Numbered from the stretch's first letter, positions 1-8,871 are shown. The stretch: 64,000 nt of DNA from Phocaeicola_A sp963643925 (GCA_963643925.1 CAVINS010000003.1:14709-78708); one strand, 5' to 3'. The notes: a model not told the origin generated them from the sequence alone. A program made the numbers and translations.

Positions 1-922
1 CATTGGAGGCACGCGCTCCGTAGATGGCCGCGGCTGAGGCATCTTTCAGCACTGTGACGTTTTCAATCTCGTAGGGGTTGACACTCTCGATGGAGCCTTC
101 GATAGGCAGTCCGTCCACTACCACCAACGGGTTGGTCTTGGCTTGGAACGATCCGGTACCACGGATGAGCAACGACGATTCGCCTTTCTCGTTGAGTCCC
201 GTGTTGTAGCTCACCAGTCCCGGTATCTTACCTTCGAGATTGTCCACAATGGTGCTGGAGTAGCGGTTACCCATCTCCTTGGAGGATATCATCTGGTAAG
301 CACCCGTAGCGTTCTCCCTCTTCAGGTTCTGATAACCGGTTACCAACACCTCATCCATAATCTTCGCATCGCTCTCCATGTGGATGAGGAAGAACCGTTC
401 CTTCTGCGAATTTACCCGGATAGACTGGTCGCGCATGCCGATGTAGGTGATGCGCATGACTGGATCCTTGCCCTTCACCAACAGCGAGAACTGTCCGTCG
501 ATGTCGGCAATGGTTCCTGTCTGACTACCGTCGAGCAGGATGTTGGCACCCGGCAGAGTCTCGCCATTTTCGTCGAGCACGGTGCCGGTGATGAGTTTCG
601 ATTCCTCCTTCACCACCTTCTTCTTGCTCAGGACGATTGTCTTCTCCACAATCTCGTAGTTGATGCCCGCTTTGTCCCAGAAGATTTGGTCGAGCAATTG
701 AACCAGGTTCAACTTCTTGCCCGTGAAGGTTATCAAGGGGCAATCCTTGACCACCTGCTTCTGGTACATAAATTCATACTCGGTCTTCTTTCGTAAGTCT
801 GAAATGACCTGTTCGATAGATTGTCCCTTGTAGGAGACGTTGTACTCTTGTGCCAATGCTTTGGATGGCAATGTCAACCAACTGACGCAGAGGAGTAGTA
901 GAATAACAATTCTCTCTTTCAT
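1..922 (-). CDS. SusC/RagA-family TonB-dependent receptor, N-terminal part (cut by window edge)
   Basis: Outer-membrane receptor that imports oligomers or cofactors with energy from TonB. About 307 residues are present, read on the minus strand from the ATG at 922 and running off the left edge. A signal peptide ends near SKALAQ. An STN (secretin/TonB N-terminal) domain follows (about 25-105), then a carboxypeptidase-D-like regulatory domain (TGTVLDENGETLPGANILL) and the start of the plug (DEVLVTGYQ; TNPLVVVDGLPIEGS). The STN domain marks the subclass that signals through a FecR anti-sigma factor, and a FecR gene ends 48 bp upstream. The substrate cannot be told; the barrel and any SusD partner lie outside the window. 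The family call is firm and partner signalling is inferred. Confidence 0.93.
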   Translation of the reverse strand, partial: MKERIVILLLLCVSWLTLPSKALAQEYNVSYKGQSIEQVISDLRKKTEYEFMYQKQVVKDCPLITFTGKKLNLVQLLDQIFWDKAGINYEIVEKTIVLSKKKVVKEESKLITGTVLDENGETLPGANILLDGSQTGTIADIDGQFSLLVKGKDPVMRITYIGMRDQSIRVNSQKERFFLIHMESDAKIMDEVLVTGYQNLKRENATGAYQMISSKEMGNRYSSTIVDNLEGKIPGLVSYNTGLNEKGESSLLIRGTGSFQAKTNPLVVVDGLPIEGSIESVNPYEIENVTVLKDASAAAIYGARASN

Positions 923-970
923 AAATCACTAATTGTGTTTGGTTTATAATTGTTGTTTGATTTATATGAA

Positions 971-2143
971 TCAATGAGCAAGCTCTTTGGCGATGACCAC
1001 TTTGTCGCCCTCCATGTGGAACGTCAGTCCACCGCTCTTCTTCAGCAGAGCCAAGGCTGCGGCGAAGTCGCTGTAACGGGGGATGCTCCCCATAAATTCT
1101 ATCTCGCTCAAGCCTTCCTCATCGAACTGATAGTCGAAGTTGTACCAACGGCTGAGGTCGCGCATAATCTGCCGGAGGGTCTGGTTCTCGAACACGAATC
1201 GTCCTTCTTTCCAACAGGTGACGACCGATGTGTTTACTTCCTTCACCGATGTGGACTCGTCGCTCTTGTTGAAGCATGCCTGATGGCCGGGTGTCAACAT
1301 CAGCTCTCCGCTCTTTTCGGAAAGCTTGCTGATGGAGACACTTCCCTCAATCAAGGTGGTGAGCACTCCTTCATCTTCCGCATAAGAGCGGATGTTGAAC
1401 TCTGTGCCATAGACCTTCACCAGCTGTCCGTCCGTCTCCACCAGGAAGGGACGGCTCTTGTCCTTCGCCACCTTGAAGTATGCCTCGCCCGTGACGGTAA
1501 CCCTACGCTCGTTTGTAGAGAAGGTCTCAGGGTAGATGAGTTTCGACTCCGAATTGAGCCACACCTCGGTGCTGTCCTCCAACATTATCTTGAACTCACC
1601 TCCGCGGGGTACGTCCAGACTCAGCTGCTTGATGTCGGGTATGGCTTGTGACACCGCCTGATGGGCTTTAAGGGTGCGCACGTTGGTGGCGCTGTCTGCT
1701 CCCAACTGCACGGTTTCGCCATCTGCCAGTGTCAGTGTAGCCTGTGGACTTCCTGGCTTGATGTCCGACAAGAGATGCGTTTGGACCACTGCCTCCTCGG
1801 TAATCGTCTCGGAGGAAGTCCACACCTTGGCAAATCCCAGGCAAACGATGATGGCCACAGAAGCTGCTGCTACCCAAGGTCTCCAAGCAACGAACACTTT
1901 GCCCTTCCGCTCCCTGGCGATGCGCTGCTCCATGTCTTCCAAAGGACGTCGGGTGTTGACGACGCTTCGGCGCAAATACTCTTTCTTCAGGAATCCCGCG
2001 TCGAGCAGTCGTGTGTACAGCTGCTCGTGCGCTTCGCTCTCTTCCCGCCATTCGTCTATCAAACGTTGCTCTTCTTCCGTGATGGAACCTACAATGCGTT
2101 TGAAGAGTAGGCTGCTGATATGTTCGTCTTTTTCGTTAATCAT
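971..2143 (-). CDS. FecR-family anti-sigma factor
   Basis: Inner-membrane anti-sigma factor that holds an ECF sigma factor until a TonB receptor signals. Of 390 residues, the N-terminal ~85 are cytoplasmic and charged, one membrane segment lies at about 88-106 (WVAAASVAIIVCLGFAKVW), the periplasmic FecR domain spans roughly 160-290 (DVPRGGEFKIMLEDSTEVWL; GEAYFKVAKDKSRPFLVET), and a C-terminal DUF4974-type domain ends the protein. This is the usual Bacteroidota layout. The start lies 6 bp after the stop of the thioredoxin-like gene, so the two are probably co-transcribed and read on into the SusC gene. The sigma gene is not directly upstream on the same strand, which is its usual place, but is divergent at 3678. 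Confidence 0.93.
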   Translation of the reverse strand: MINEKDEHISSLLFKRIVGSITEEEQRLIDEWREESEAHEQLYTRLLDAGFLKKEYLRRSVVNTRRPLEDMEQRIARERKGKVFVAWRPWVAAASVAIIVCLGFAKVWTSSETITEEAVVQTHLLSDIKPGSPQATLTLADGETVQLGADSATNVRTLKAHQAVSQAIPDIKQLSLDVPRGGEFKIMLEDSTEVWLNSESKLIYPETFSTNERRVTVTGEAYFKVAKDKSRPFLVETDGQLVKVYGTEFNIRSYAEDEGVLTTLIEGSVSISKLSEKSGELMLTPGHQACFNKSDESTSVKEVNTSVVTCWKEGRFVFENQTLRQIMRDLSRWYNFDYQFDEEGLSEIEFMGSIPRYSDFAAALALLKKSGGLTFHMEGDKVVIAKELAH

Positions 2144-2149
2144 AGTTTG

Positions 2150-3541
2150 TTAGAGTTGGGAATCAATTATTTCCAATACATTGCTGTCCGATGGACGAGC
2201 AGCATCGGCGGCAAATATCTTGCCATCTTTGCTGATCATGATGAACCGAGGAATGCCGCTTATGCCCCAAGCCTTCATGAACTTCTGGTACTCCTCTTTG
2301 GAGAGGACATATTGTGACCATTGGGGTTTGTCGGCCTCCAGCTTCTTTAGCCATGCCTTCTGGTTCTGGTCCACGGAGATGCTTATCACCTCTATCTTGT
2401 CATTCCCCTTGTAATGGGCAGCTACTTTTTCGAGGTAAGGAATCTCTGCACAACACGGAGCGCACCAAGTGGCCCAGATGTCCAGGTAGAGGAACTTTCC
2501 AAAGAGGTCGGAGAGTTGACAGGTCGTCCCGTCGGGGCGTGTCAGTGTGGGTGCATAAGGCAGGTCGGCTCCTTTTTGCGTTTTCGTGAGAGCATCCACC
2601 TGACTTTGGTAGGCAACTATCAATTCGGGGTAATCCTTGGCTGCTTGCTGGTAGCTTGCCCAATACTTATTGACATCGCCGTTGTTTGCGGCGAAGCCGA
2701 AGAATGCGTATGCGTTGTAGTGGAGAAGAGACTTCCTGACAGCGGGGTTGGTGATCTCCCTTCGGATGATGTCGAGATTCTCCAAGTAATATCCCGTCAA
2801 GTCGCCTTCAAAGTTGAAGGGGACCTTTTGCTGAGCCGTCAGCCATGTGATGGAAAGATTGGTGCGGACGTTGATGGGGTCGTTGGGGTTGATGCGGGCA
2901 ATACGTTCGTTATACTCGGGATAATCTGTTGTCTGCTTCCCTTCCTTCTCCGCATCGTCCATGATGAGGCGCAAGCGCTGCCATTCGTACTTTCCTTCTG
3001 CCAGTTTCGTATAGTAGGCTTTCAGCTTTTCGTCCTTGACCAAGGTCAACGCGTCTTTCACACGGTTGTATTCACTATCCAACAATGCTTGGTATTCAAC
3101 TGTCGACTTCGCTTGCTCGGAGTCCATGGAGAAGTACTTCATGATGTCGAATGCGTTGGCGAAGACGGAGTTGAACTGGCACAACTCTTTGTTGTCGTCT
3201 GAAAAAGTGGCCTGCAGTTCGCCCTTTTCGTTCACGGACAGTTCGACTACGGCCGTCTTGCCTTTCTCGAGGAAGGCTCCGGCGCAGCCTTTGTCGGTGC
3301 TGATCTCTACCTCGCAAGTGGGGACTGGCATTTCTTCGATATTGAAAGTGAAATTGCCGTCCTTGTCCGGCTCTATTTCCTTGTACACCGTATTCTGTAT
3401 GTCGCCGTCGAAGGTATAGGCCACTTGCACATCTTTCAGATTGGCTTTAATGGATCCTTTCAGCAACTGTGCCTGTGCTTGTTCTGCTAGGAGTAATGTC
3501 AAGCAGCAAAGCACTGATTTGTAAACTCCAAGTCTATTCAT
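2150..3541 (-). CDS. Secreted TlpA/AhpC-type thioredoxin-fold protein with DUF4369-like N-terminus
   Basis: Probable periplasmic disulfide reductase or isomerase of the TlpA type. The 463-residue protein begins with a signal peptide (ending near LLAEQAQAQ), then a beta-rich DUF4369-like domain (about 25-140) and a helical linker. The C-terminal thioredoxin fold holds the active site WATWCAPCC with Cys360 and Cys363 (CXXC), and the cis-Pro loop ISGIPRFIMI. The overall architecture is common in Bacteroidota, where substrates are mostly unknown. It is the promoter-proximal gene of the set that continues into FecR and SusC. No housekeeping -7 box was found upstream on this strand, which would suit control by the divergent ECF sigma factor, but that is inference. 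Confidence 0.9.
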   Translation of the reverse strand: MNRLGVYKSVLCCLTLLLAEQAQAQLLKGSIKANLKDVQVAYTFDGDIQNTVYKEIEPDKDGNFTFNIEEMPVPTCEVEISTDKGCAGAFLEKGKTAVVELSVNEKGELQATFSDDNKELCQFNSVFANAFDIMKYFSMDSEQAKSTVEYQALLDSEYNRVKDALTLVKDEKLKAYYTKLAEGKYEWQRLRLIMDDAEKEGKQTTDYPEYNERIARINPNDPINVRTNLSITWLTAQQKVPFNFEGDLTGYYLENLDIIRREITNPAVRKSLLHYNAYAFFGFAANNGDVNKYWASYQQAAKDYPELIVAYQSQVDALTKTQKGADLPYAPTLTRPDGTTCQLSDLFGKFLYLDIWATWCAPCCAEIPYLEKVAAHYKGNDKIEVISISVDQNQKAWLKKLEADKPQWSQYVLSKEEYQKFMKAWGISGIPRFIMISKDGKIFAADAARPSDSNVLEIIDSQL

Positions 3542-3661
3542 AAACTCTGTCTATTATGGTTATTAGTTATCATTTACTATAAACACGCAAAAGAGTTTGT
3601 TTGGTATACGAGAAAACGCAATTTTTCTCTCACGAGGAACATAATGTTGGCTGGAAATGCT

Positions 3662-3669
3662 TACTTTTG
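3662..3669 (+). promoter_or_regulatory. Possible -7 box before the ECF sigma gene
   Basis: TACTTTTG matches the Bacteroides -7 consensus TAnnTTTG. No TTTG lies 19-21 bp upstream, so this is a half-match. If used, transcription would begin just before the ATG at 3678, ruling out the in-frame ATG at 3657. Confidence 0.35.
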
Positions 3670-3677
3670 TACATCAA

Positions 3678-4259
3678 ATGAAGAAGATGGAGATTTACGA
3701 GTACATATTCCAGGAGTTCAAGAAGGGGCGCCTCGCGTCCTTTTATGAAAAGATGTACCCGGAATTGTTGTCTTACACCACACGCCTGTTGGGTGAGGAC
3801 TTCGCTTTCCTTTCCGAGGATTGTGTGCAGGATGTAGTCTTCCAGACCTACCAGCGGAAGGACACTTTCACTTCGCTCCTGCAGTGGAAGATATTCCTTT
3901 ACACTTGTGTCCGCAACAAAGCCATCAGTGTGTTGCGCAAAGGGCAGGCCCAACGGAACTATCTCTCTCAGGTGGAGGAGGGTGAGGATGATTTCTCTGT
4001 CAGTTTCATCGAGCAGGAGACCATCACACTTGTCTATGAGGCCATCAATGCTTTGCCGCAGAAATACAAGACCATCTTTGAGATGAGCTTCGAGCATGGA
4101 CTGAAGAATGCGGAGATTGCCCAAGCCCTGCAAGTGGCGGAAATTACCGTCAAGAAACAGAAAAGTAAGATGATAGAGATGATTCGTCTCGACTTGCAAC
4201 GTAAAATGGACAAAGAGTTGCTCTGCGTCCTGTTGGGGGTATTCGAGAGCTCTCTCTGA
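3678..4259 (+). CDS. ECF-type RNA polymerase sigma factor
   Basis: Sigma-70 family extracytoplasmic-function factor of the Bacteroidota expansion type, 193 residues. Region 2 lies in the N-terminal half (about 20-90; LLQWKIFLYTCVRNKAISVL) and region 4 in the C-terminal part (about 115-180; ALPQKYKTIFEMSFEHGLKN, then the HTH NAEIAQALQVAEITVKKQK). An in-frame ATG exists 21 bp upstream at 3657, but it precedes a -7-like box, so 3678 is preferred; 3687 is also possible. The gene is divergent from the thioredoxin-FecR-SusC set, separated by about 135 bp, and is presumably the sigma partner of that FecR. Its target promoters are unknown. Confidence 0.92.
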   Translation: MKKMEIYEYIFQEFKKGRLASFYEKMYPELLSYTTRLLGEDFAFLSEDCVQDVVFQTYQRKDTFTSLLQWKIFLYTCVRNKAISVLRKGQAQRNYLSQVEEGEDDFSVSFIEQETITLVYEAINALPQKYKTIFEMSFEHGLKNAEIAQALQVAEITVKKQKSKMIEMIRLDLQRKMDKELLCVLLGVFESSL

Positions 4260-4305
4260 TGGCAACCTTCTCTTCACACTTGTCCTGCTCTCCACGTTTG
4301 CGTCA

Positions 4306-4983
4306 TCAGTACGCCACTCCCCACGTCTTCATCCCCTCTTTGTAGGTGTTGACTCTGATGAAGATGGAGTCGCCACTCTGCAGCGCATAGTCGCTCAGCT
4401 CTATGGACATGTAGGTCTTTTGCTCGTAGGCCTCGTAGTCGCCGTTTTGGTTGTGATGGAGCAGCAGATGGAGTTTCTTGCCGGAGCCTTCTTCCACAAG
4501 GCGTTCCTCGATGATGGTGTAGGTGTGCGAGATGTTTTGCACCATGGGCAACAGTACCATATTGAGGTATGATCCGCCTCGCCAGATGCTTTGCACCTCC
4601 AGCGGGTCGGTCTTGATTTCTCCCTTCACGCGGTCTTCCGGTGTGGGCTTGCCGCTGAGCGTCAGCTTGATGGAGTAGAGCCGCGCCCCCTTGGTATGTT
4701 TGGTTGAGGTGGCTTTTTCGTACACGCACAGGGCACGATAGAGGGCATCCGTGTTCAGCTTGTCGGCATTGATCCGATTCTCGGCTACGTAGGTAGTCCC
4801 TTCGTCGGTGGTGATGTAGTCGATGTAACCATCCGTGGCAACGTGGATGTCCACAAGCTCGGTGAGTACGGACGGATAGACATAGCCGTCGTCATCGTCG
4901 TCGCTCGAGCAAGATGTGCAGAACAGGGCCATCGCCAGCGTACTATATATAATAAGGTATAGCCCTCTGAATTGTTTCATCAT
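4306..4983 (-). CDS. NigD-like lipoprotein
   Basis: 225-residue predicted lipoprotein with a hydrophobic leader and lipobox ending at Cys25 (FCTSC), followed by an acidic SSDDDDD stretch that suggests surface export in Bacteroidota. The rest fits the NigD-like family (N-terminal OB-like and C-terminal beta domains), first noted in an oxygen-tolerance (nanaerobe) context; its biochemical role is not known. Its ATG overlaps the stop of the acyltransferase gene (ATGA, 4980-4983), implying translational coupling at the end of an envelope operon. The family assignment rests on length, leader and overall pattern rather than a catalytic motif. Confidence 0.72.
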   Translation of the reverse strand: MMKQFRGLYLIIYSTLAMALFCTSCSSDDDDDGYVYPSVLTELVDIHVATDGYIDYITTDEGTTYVAENRINADKLNTDALYRALCVYEKATSTKHTKGARLYSIKLTLSGKPTPEDRVKGEIKTDPLEVQSIWRGGSYLNMVLLPMVQNISHTYTIIEERLVEEGSGKKLHLLLHHNQNGDYEAYEQKTYMSIELSDYALQSGDSIFIRVNTYKEGMKTWGVAY

Positions 4984-6131
4984 TCGGTGGCTGCTAACTG
5001 GTTTATCAATGGATTGGCGTACATGGCCAATATCTTGTCGCGCAGGAAGGGAACATCCTTGTTGGGCAGGTCAATCTTGTTGATCTGTCTCTCCATGTAG
5101 GTCTCGAACCGTTGCTTCTCTTCCGCCGTATAATGGTCGGTGAACCGCTGCTCGTTCTTCCATAGGTCGTAGGCCACATAGTTGCCGGCAAATATGCGGT
5201 AGTTGGCGTGGATGCCTTTGTCGATGGTGGCGGTCACTTGTGCGAACAGTTCCTGCTTGTTGAGGTTGGTGTCCATCTTCTCGAGGGCCGGATTGATGCA
5301 CGGAGCCGTTTGGAAGTGGATGCGGCCCTTGTAGCCGAACAGTCCGGTCTTCATGTTGTTCAGGTCGTCGTCCATACTCTTCTTGAACTCCGGGTCGTCC
5401 CGCTTCTGCTGGAACTCCTTCGCCTTGAGGAAGTCACAGGGGTCGTATTCGTACGAGATGGCTAGCGGCACGATGTTGAGGTCGCTCAGACGTTCCGTTA
5501 CATTGCCGTTGCCTCCAAGGGTGAGCATCTTCAGCACGCTGTCCTGCGTACGGTCGTTGGAGTCCTTGGCTCGCCCTTCGCGTTGGGCAATCCACACGTT
5601 CTCGTGTTTTTCGTTGATGGCGAAGTGGATGTAGCGCGACATGCGTGATGAGGCTTCCAGCATCTGTCGCATGGAGAGGGCGCGCTGTACGATGAACGAC
5701 TTGTTGATACGCACCAGCTTCTTTATCCACGGATAGATGAGTAAGTTGTCGCCGATGGCAATCTCCACCGTGTTCATCCCATTGTCCACCAACAGCACGG
5801 AGAGGAACCCCGAGTCGAGGATGATGTCCCGATGGTTGGAGATGAAGGTGTGGTTCATCCCTGTTCCCAGTACGGTGGAGAGGTCGCCCGTCAGTCCGTC
5901 GCTGTGTTGTTTGACGATATTCCAAAGGAAATCATAGCAAAAAGCCTTCTGGAATTCCAGGTTTGTCTTGCACTGCCGCATCTTGGCGGCAATCAGGTCG
6001 AAAGGGACTTGTGGCATTACCAATCCCATCACTTGCCTGAACGCAGGGTCGGCAATCAGCTCCTCGTACACCTGAGGCAACTCTTCCGGGGTGTAGGGCC
6101 GTATCTCTTTGAATTCTTCGGGGATATTCAT
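4980..6131 (-). CDS. PlsC-like glycerolipid acyltransferase family protein
   Basis: Predicted membrane-associated acyltransferase of 383 residues. The catalytic block ISNHRDIILDSGF holds His100 and an acidic residue at 102/106, similar to the NHxxxxD motif of acylglycerophosphate acyltransferases. A second block QREGRAKD (Glu186-Gly-Arg) resembles the EGxR phosphate-binding motif. The protein is longer than classical PlsC (about 240 aa), with extra N- and C-terminal regions typical of this Bacteroidota branch. It starts 5 bp after the ddl stop and overlaps the NigD-like gene, so it is the fourth gene of the operon. The acyl donor and acceptor are not determined; lysophosphatidate or an ornithine/glycine lipid acceptor are both possible. 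Confidence 0.8.
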   Translation of the reverse strand: MNIPEEFKEIRPYTPEELPQVYEELIADPAFRQVMGLVMPQVPFDLIAAKMRQCKTNLEFQKAFCYDFLWNIVKQHSDGLTGDLSTVLGTGMNHTFISNHRDIILDSGFLSVLLVDNGMNTVEIAIGDNLLIYPWIKKLVRINKSFIVQRALSMRQMLEASSRMSRYIHFAINEKHENVWIAQREGRAKDSNDRTQDSVLKMLTLGGNGNVTERLSDLNIVPLAISYEYDPCDFLKAKEFQQKRDDPEFKKSMDDDLNNMKTGLFGYKGRIHFQTAPCINPALEKMDTNLNKQELFAQVTATIDKGIHANYRIFAGNYVAYDLWKNEQRFTDHYTAEEKQRFETYMERQINKIDLPNKDVPFLRDKILAMYANPLINQLAATE

Positions 6132-6136
6132 AGCTC

Positions 6137-7111
6137 TCAGAATTTGTTCTCAATAATGTCTGTCAGCACGTCCTTGATGTCGAGCCCGGCAGCCCGCACC
6201 TGTTGCGGAATGAAGCTGGTGGCCGTCATTCCCGGTGTGGTGTTTATCTCCAGCAAGTTTACTTTCTCGCCCTCAGTGATGATGTAGTCCACCCGGATGA
6301 TGCCCGAGCAGCCCAGTATGTCGTAGATGGCGGATGTGATGAGCTTCACGCGCTCGGTGGTGTCGTCGCTCAGGCGGGCAGGGGTAATTTCCTGCACCTG
6401 TCCGTTGTACTTGGCATCGTAGTCGAAGAACTCGTTGCTGGTAACCACCTCGGTGATGGGGAACACCACCTCTTTATCCTTGGTCTTGTAGCAACCGCAG
6501 GTAATCTCGGTACCCTTCATGAAAGCCTCTATCATTACCTCGTCCGACTCGTGGAAAGCCTTCTCGATGGCAGGTTGTATCTGCTCCTCGGTCTTCACCT
6601 TCGTCACACCAAAGCTGGAGCCTCCGGCATTGGGCTTCACGAAGCAGGGGAGTCCGATCTTCTCTTTCACTTCGTCGTTGGTAATCTCGAATCCCTTGCG
6701 CACTATCAGCGACTCGGACACACGGATGCCGAAGCCTTTCAGATATTGGTTCAGCGTGAACTTGTTGAACGTCATGGCCGACACCAGGACGTTGCACGAC
6801 GAGTAGGGCAGGCCTATCAGGTCGAAGTAGCCCTGCAGGATTCCGTTCTCGCCCGGAGTGCCGTGGATGGTGATGTAGGCGAAGTCGAACGCTGTCTTTT
6901 GTCCGTTGTGGCTGAAACTGAAATCGTTGCGGTCTATGGGCTCTCTGCTGCCATCGGCCATTACGGCTTCCCACCGGTGACCCTCTATCTCTACGATATA
7001 AAGGTTGTATCTTTCTTTGTCCATGAAAGAGTAAAGTCCCTGGGCGCTGCGAAGGGAAACGGGAAGTTCGGAAGAATCTCCTCCTGCTACAATGGCTATA
7101 GTACGTTTCAT
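6137..7111 (-). CDS. ddl: D-alanine--D-alanine ligase
   Basis: ATP-grasp enzyme that joins two D-Ala residues for the peptidoglycan stem peptide, acting in the cytoplasm. The 324 residues show the N-terminal loop IAIVAGGDSSE, the HGTPGENG segment, the ATP-grasp core (PCFVKPNAGGSSFGVTKV), and the metal/ligand region IIRVDYIITEGEKVNLLEIN followed by TTPGMT. Length is normal for the family. It lies 17 bp downstream of the RluD-type gene in the PASTA-rluD-ddl order often seen in Bacteroidota, and 5 bp before the acyltransferase. Confidence 0.96.
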   Translation of the reverse strand: MKRTIAIVAGGDSSELPVSLRSAQGLYSFMDKERYNLYIVEIEGHRWEAVMADGSREPIDRNDFSFSHNGQKTAFDFAYITIHGTPGENGILQGYFDLIGLPYSSCNVLVSAMTFNKFTLNQYLKGFGIRVSESLIVRKGFEITNDEVKEKIGLPCFVKPNAGGSSFGVTKVKTEEQIQPAIEKAFHESDEVMIEAFMKGTEITCGCYKTKDKEVVFPITEVVTSNEFFDYDAKYNGQVQEITPARLSDDTTERVKLITSAIYDILGCSGIIRVDYIITEGEKVNLLEINTTPGMTATSFIPQQVRAAGLDIKDVLTDIIENKF

Positions 7112-7128
7112 TTTGTATCTAAGTTTAT

Positions 7129-8202
7129 TTATTCGTCTCTGTTACTAATGTAAGTTCTCCACTTGTCGAGCAACGTCAGCATGTCCTGTGGCAGCTCGGA
7201 GGTGAAGAACATCTCTTGTCCTGTGCGGGGATGCACAAACCCCAGCGTCTTGGCGTGGAGCGCCTGTCGGGGGCACACTGCGAAGCAGTTGTTGACGAAC
7301 TGCTTGTACTTGGCGAAGTGGGTGCCTTTCAGTATCTCGTTGCCACCGTAGCGTTCGTCGTTGAACAGCGGGTGGCCGATGTGTTTCATGTGTACGCGGA
7401 TCTGGTGTGTGCGTCCGGTTTCCAGCACACATTCCACGAAGGTGACGTAGCCGATGCGCTCCAGCACATGATAGTGGGTGACGGCGTGCTTGCCAATCTC
7501 CGGGTCGGCGAAGACGGCCATCTGCAGGCGGTCCTTCGGGTTGCGTGCGATGTTGCCTTCTATCGTGCCGTTATCCTGGTCGATGATGCCCCACACCAGA
7601 GCGTTGTACTGCCGCTTGGTGGTCTTGTTGAAGAACTGCAACCCCAGCTTTGTCTTTGCCTCCGGTGTCTTGGCCACCACCAGCAGACCCGACGTGTCCT
7701 TGTCGATGCGGTGAACGAGTCCCACTTGCGGGTCGTTGGGGTCGTAGTCGGGGTTGTCCTTCAGATGCCAGGCGATGGCGTTGACAAGTGTGCCGTGGTA
7801 GTTGCCGCATCCGGGATGCACCACCAGTCCGGCAGGCTTGTTGACCACCATCAGGTCGTCGTCCTCGTAGACGATGTCCAGTGGGATATCCTCGGGGGTG
7901 ATGTCGTTCTCGTAGCGCGGGCGGTTCATCATCACCGTCAGCACATCCTTCGGCTTCACCTTGTAGTTGCTTTTCACCGGCACGCCGTTGGCCATGATGA
8001 ATCCCGCGTCGGCCGCTTTCTGTATGCGGTTGCGGGAGGCATTGACGATGCGTTCGAACAGATACTTGTCGATGCGGACCGGCACTTGGCCTTTGTCCAC
8101 CACCACACGGAAGTGTTCGTACAGCTCCGGTCCGTCGGCGGTCAGCTCCACCTCTTCGGACAGGTCGTCCATCTCGTCAAACAACTCTTCTTCGTCTTCC
8201 AT
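7129..8202 (-). CDS. rluD: RluD-family 23S rRNA pseudouridine synthase
   Basis: Converts uridines in 23S rRNA to pseudouridine (RluD targets helix 69). The 357-residue protein has an acidic N-terminal tail, an S4 RNA-binding domain (about 40-95, RIDKYLFERIVNASRNRIQK), and a catalytic domain with VNKPAGLVVHPG and HRIDKDTSGLLVVAKT, where Asp167 is the expected catalytic residue; HQIRVHMKHIGHPL follows. The exact target positions cannot be read from sequence, and RluA/RluC paralogues share these motifs, but the S4 domain and the operon position favour RluD. It starts 6 bp after the PASTA gene stop. Confidence 0.93.
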   Translation of the reverse strand: MEDEEELFDEMDDLSEEVELTADGPELYEHFRVVVDKGQVPVRIDKYLFERIVNASRNRIQKAADAGFIMANGVPVKSNYKVKPKDVLTVMMNRPRYENDITPEDIPLDIVYEDDDLMVVNKPAGLVVHPGCGNYHGTLVNAIAWHLKDNPDYDPNDPQVGLVHRIDKDTSGLLVVAKTPEAKTKLGLQFFNKTTKRQYNALVWGIIDQDNGTIEGNIARNPKDRLQMAVFADPEIGKHAVTHYHVLERIGYVTFVECVLETGRTHQIRVHMKHIGHPLFNDERYGGNEILKGTHFAKYKQFVNNCFAVCPRQALHAKTLGFVHPRTGQEMFFTSELPQDMLTLLDKWRTYISNRDE

Positions 8203-8208
8203 AATCCG

Positions 8209-8871
8209 TCAGAACCAAGAATCCTCAACGTAGGGAATGGTGTCTATGTCGTCAGCACCACGTTTGCCGGTTCCTATTTGAAGGTCCAGGCTGTCGAGCT
8301 CCATGTCGTCCAACATCAGGTCGTTGTTGCCCACCACCAGCACCAGCTTGGCGCCGACGGGCACTTTCGCTCCGGTAGCCAGTTGCAGGCCTCTGTATTT
8401 TACGCCGTAGACCCAATCCGTCTCTCCCTGGATGAACTCGTTCTCGCCCAGAGTGAAGCCGGAAGCGCTCACCTTGGCCTGCGCCTCACGCAGCGAGCAG
8501 TTGTCGATGATGTCCGGAATGGCGCGCAGAGGCACGCTGTTGGTATTGATGGTGACGTAGATGCGGTGATTCTGTTTCACCCTGGCGCCGATGGCGGGAT
8601 TCTGTTCGATGATGCAGCCGTAGGGGTATCCCGAGACGTAGGTAGAGTCGATGACGGACATCTCCAGCCCGTCGGCTTTCAGTCGGGCTTCGGCTTCGTT
8701 CAGTGAGAGGCCTTTCAGATCGGGCACCTCGATGCCCGTTCCGTGTTGGGTGTAGACATCCAGCCACTTGAGAGCTGCCACCATAGCGATGACAACAAAC
8801 AGGCACATCCCTAAGATGTTGAGCCAAAAGAATTTGTTGCTTTTGAATGAGAAGAATTCTTTTTTCGTCAT
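8209..8871 (-). CDS. PASTA-domain membrane protein
   Basis: 220-residue protein with a short basic cytoplasmic N-terminus, one membrane segment (about 14-35, FFWLNILGMCLFVVIAMVAA) and a periplasmic part made of two to three PASTA-like repeats (GIEVPDLKGLSLNEAEARLK; YPYGCIIEQNPAIGARVKQN; IPDIIDNCSLREAQAKVSAS). PASTA domains bind muropeptides or beta-lactams in kinases and penicillin-binding proteins; here there is no kinase or transpeptidase domain, so a structural or sensing role in the cell wall is only inferred from its co-transcription with ddl. It is the first gene of the operon. Confidence 0.88.
   Translation of the reverse strand: MTKKEFFSFKSNKFFWLNILGMCLFVVIAMVAALKWLDVYTQHGTGIEVPDLKGLSLNEAEARLKADGLEMSVIDSTYVSGYPYGCIIEQNPAIGARVKQNHRIYVTINTNSVPLRAIPDIIDNCSLREAQAKVSASGFTLGENEFIQGETDWVYGVKYRGLQLATGAKVPVGAKLVLVVGNNDLMLDDMELDSLDLQIGTGKRGADDIDTIPYVEDSWF

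Noticed and set aside
3657..3677. Upstream ATG for the ECF sigma gene
   Set aside because: It precedes a -7-like box and adds MLTFVHQ, which is not typical of the family; kept as an alternative only.
7216..8706. Open frame of 496 codons on the plus strand
   Set aside because: Runs antisense over the RluD-type and PASTA genes and spans their junction; no leader, no motif.
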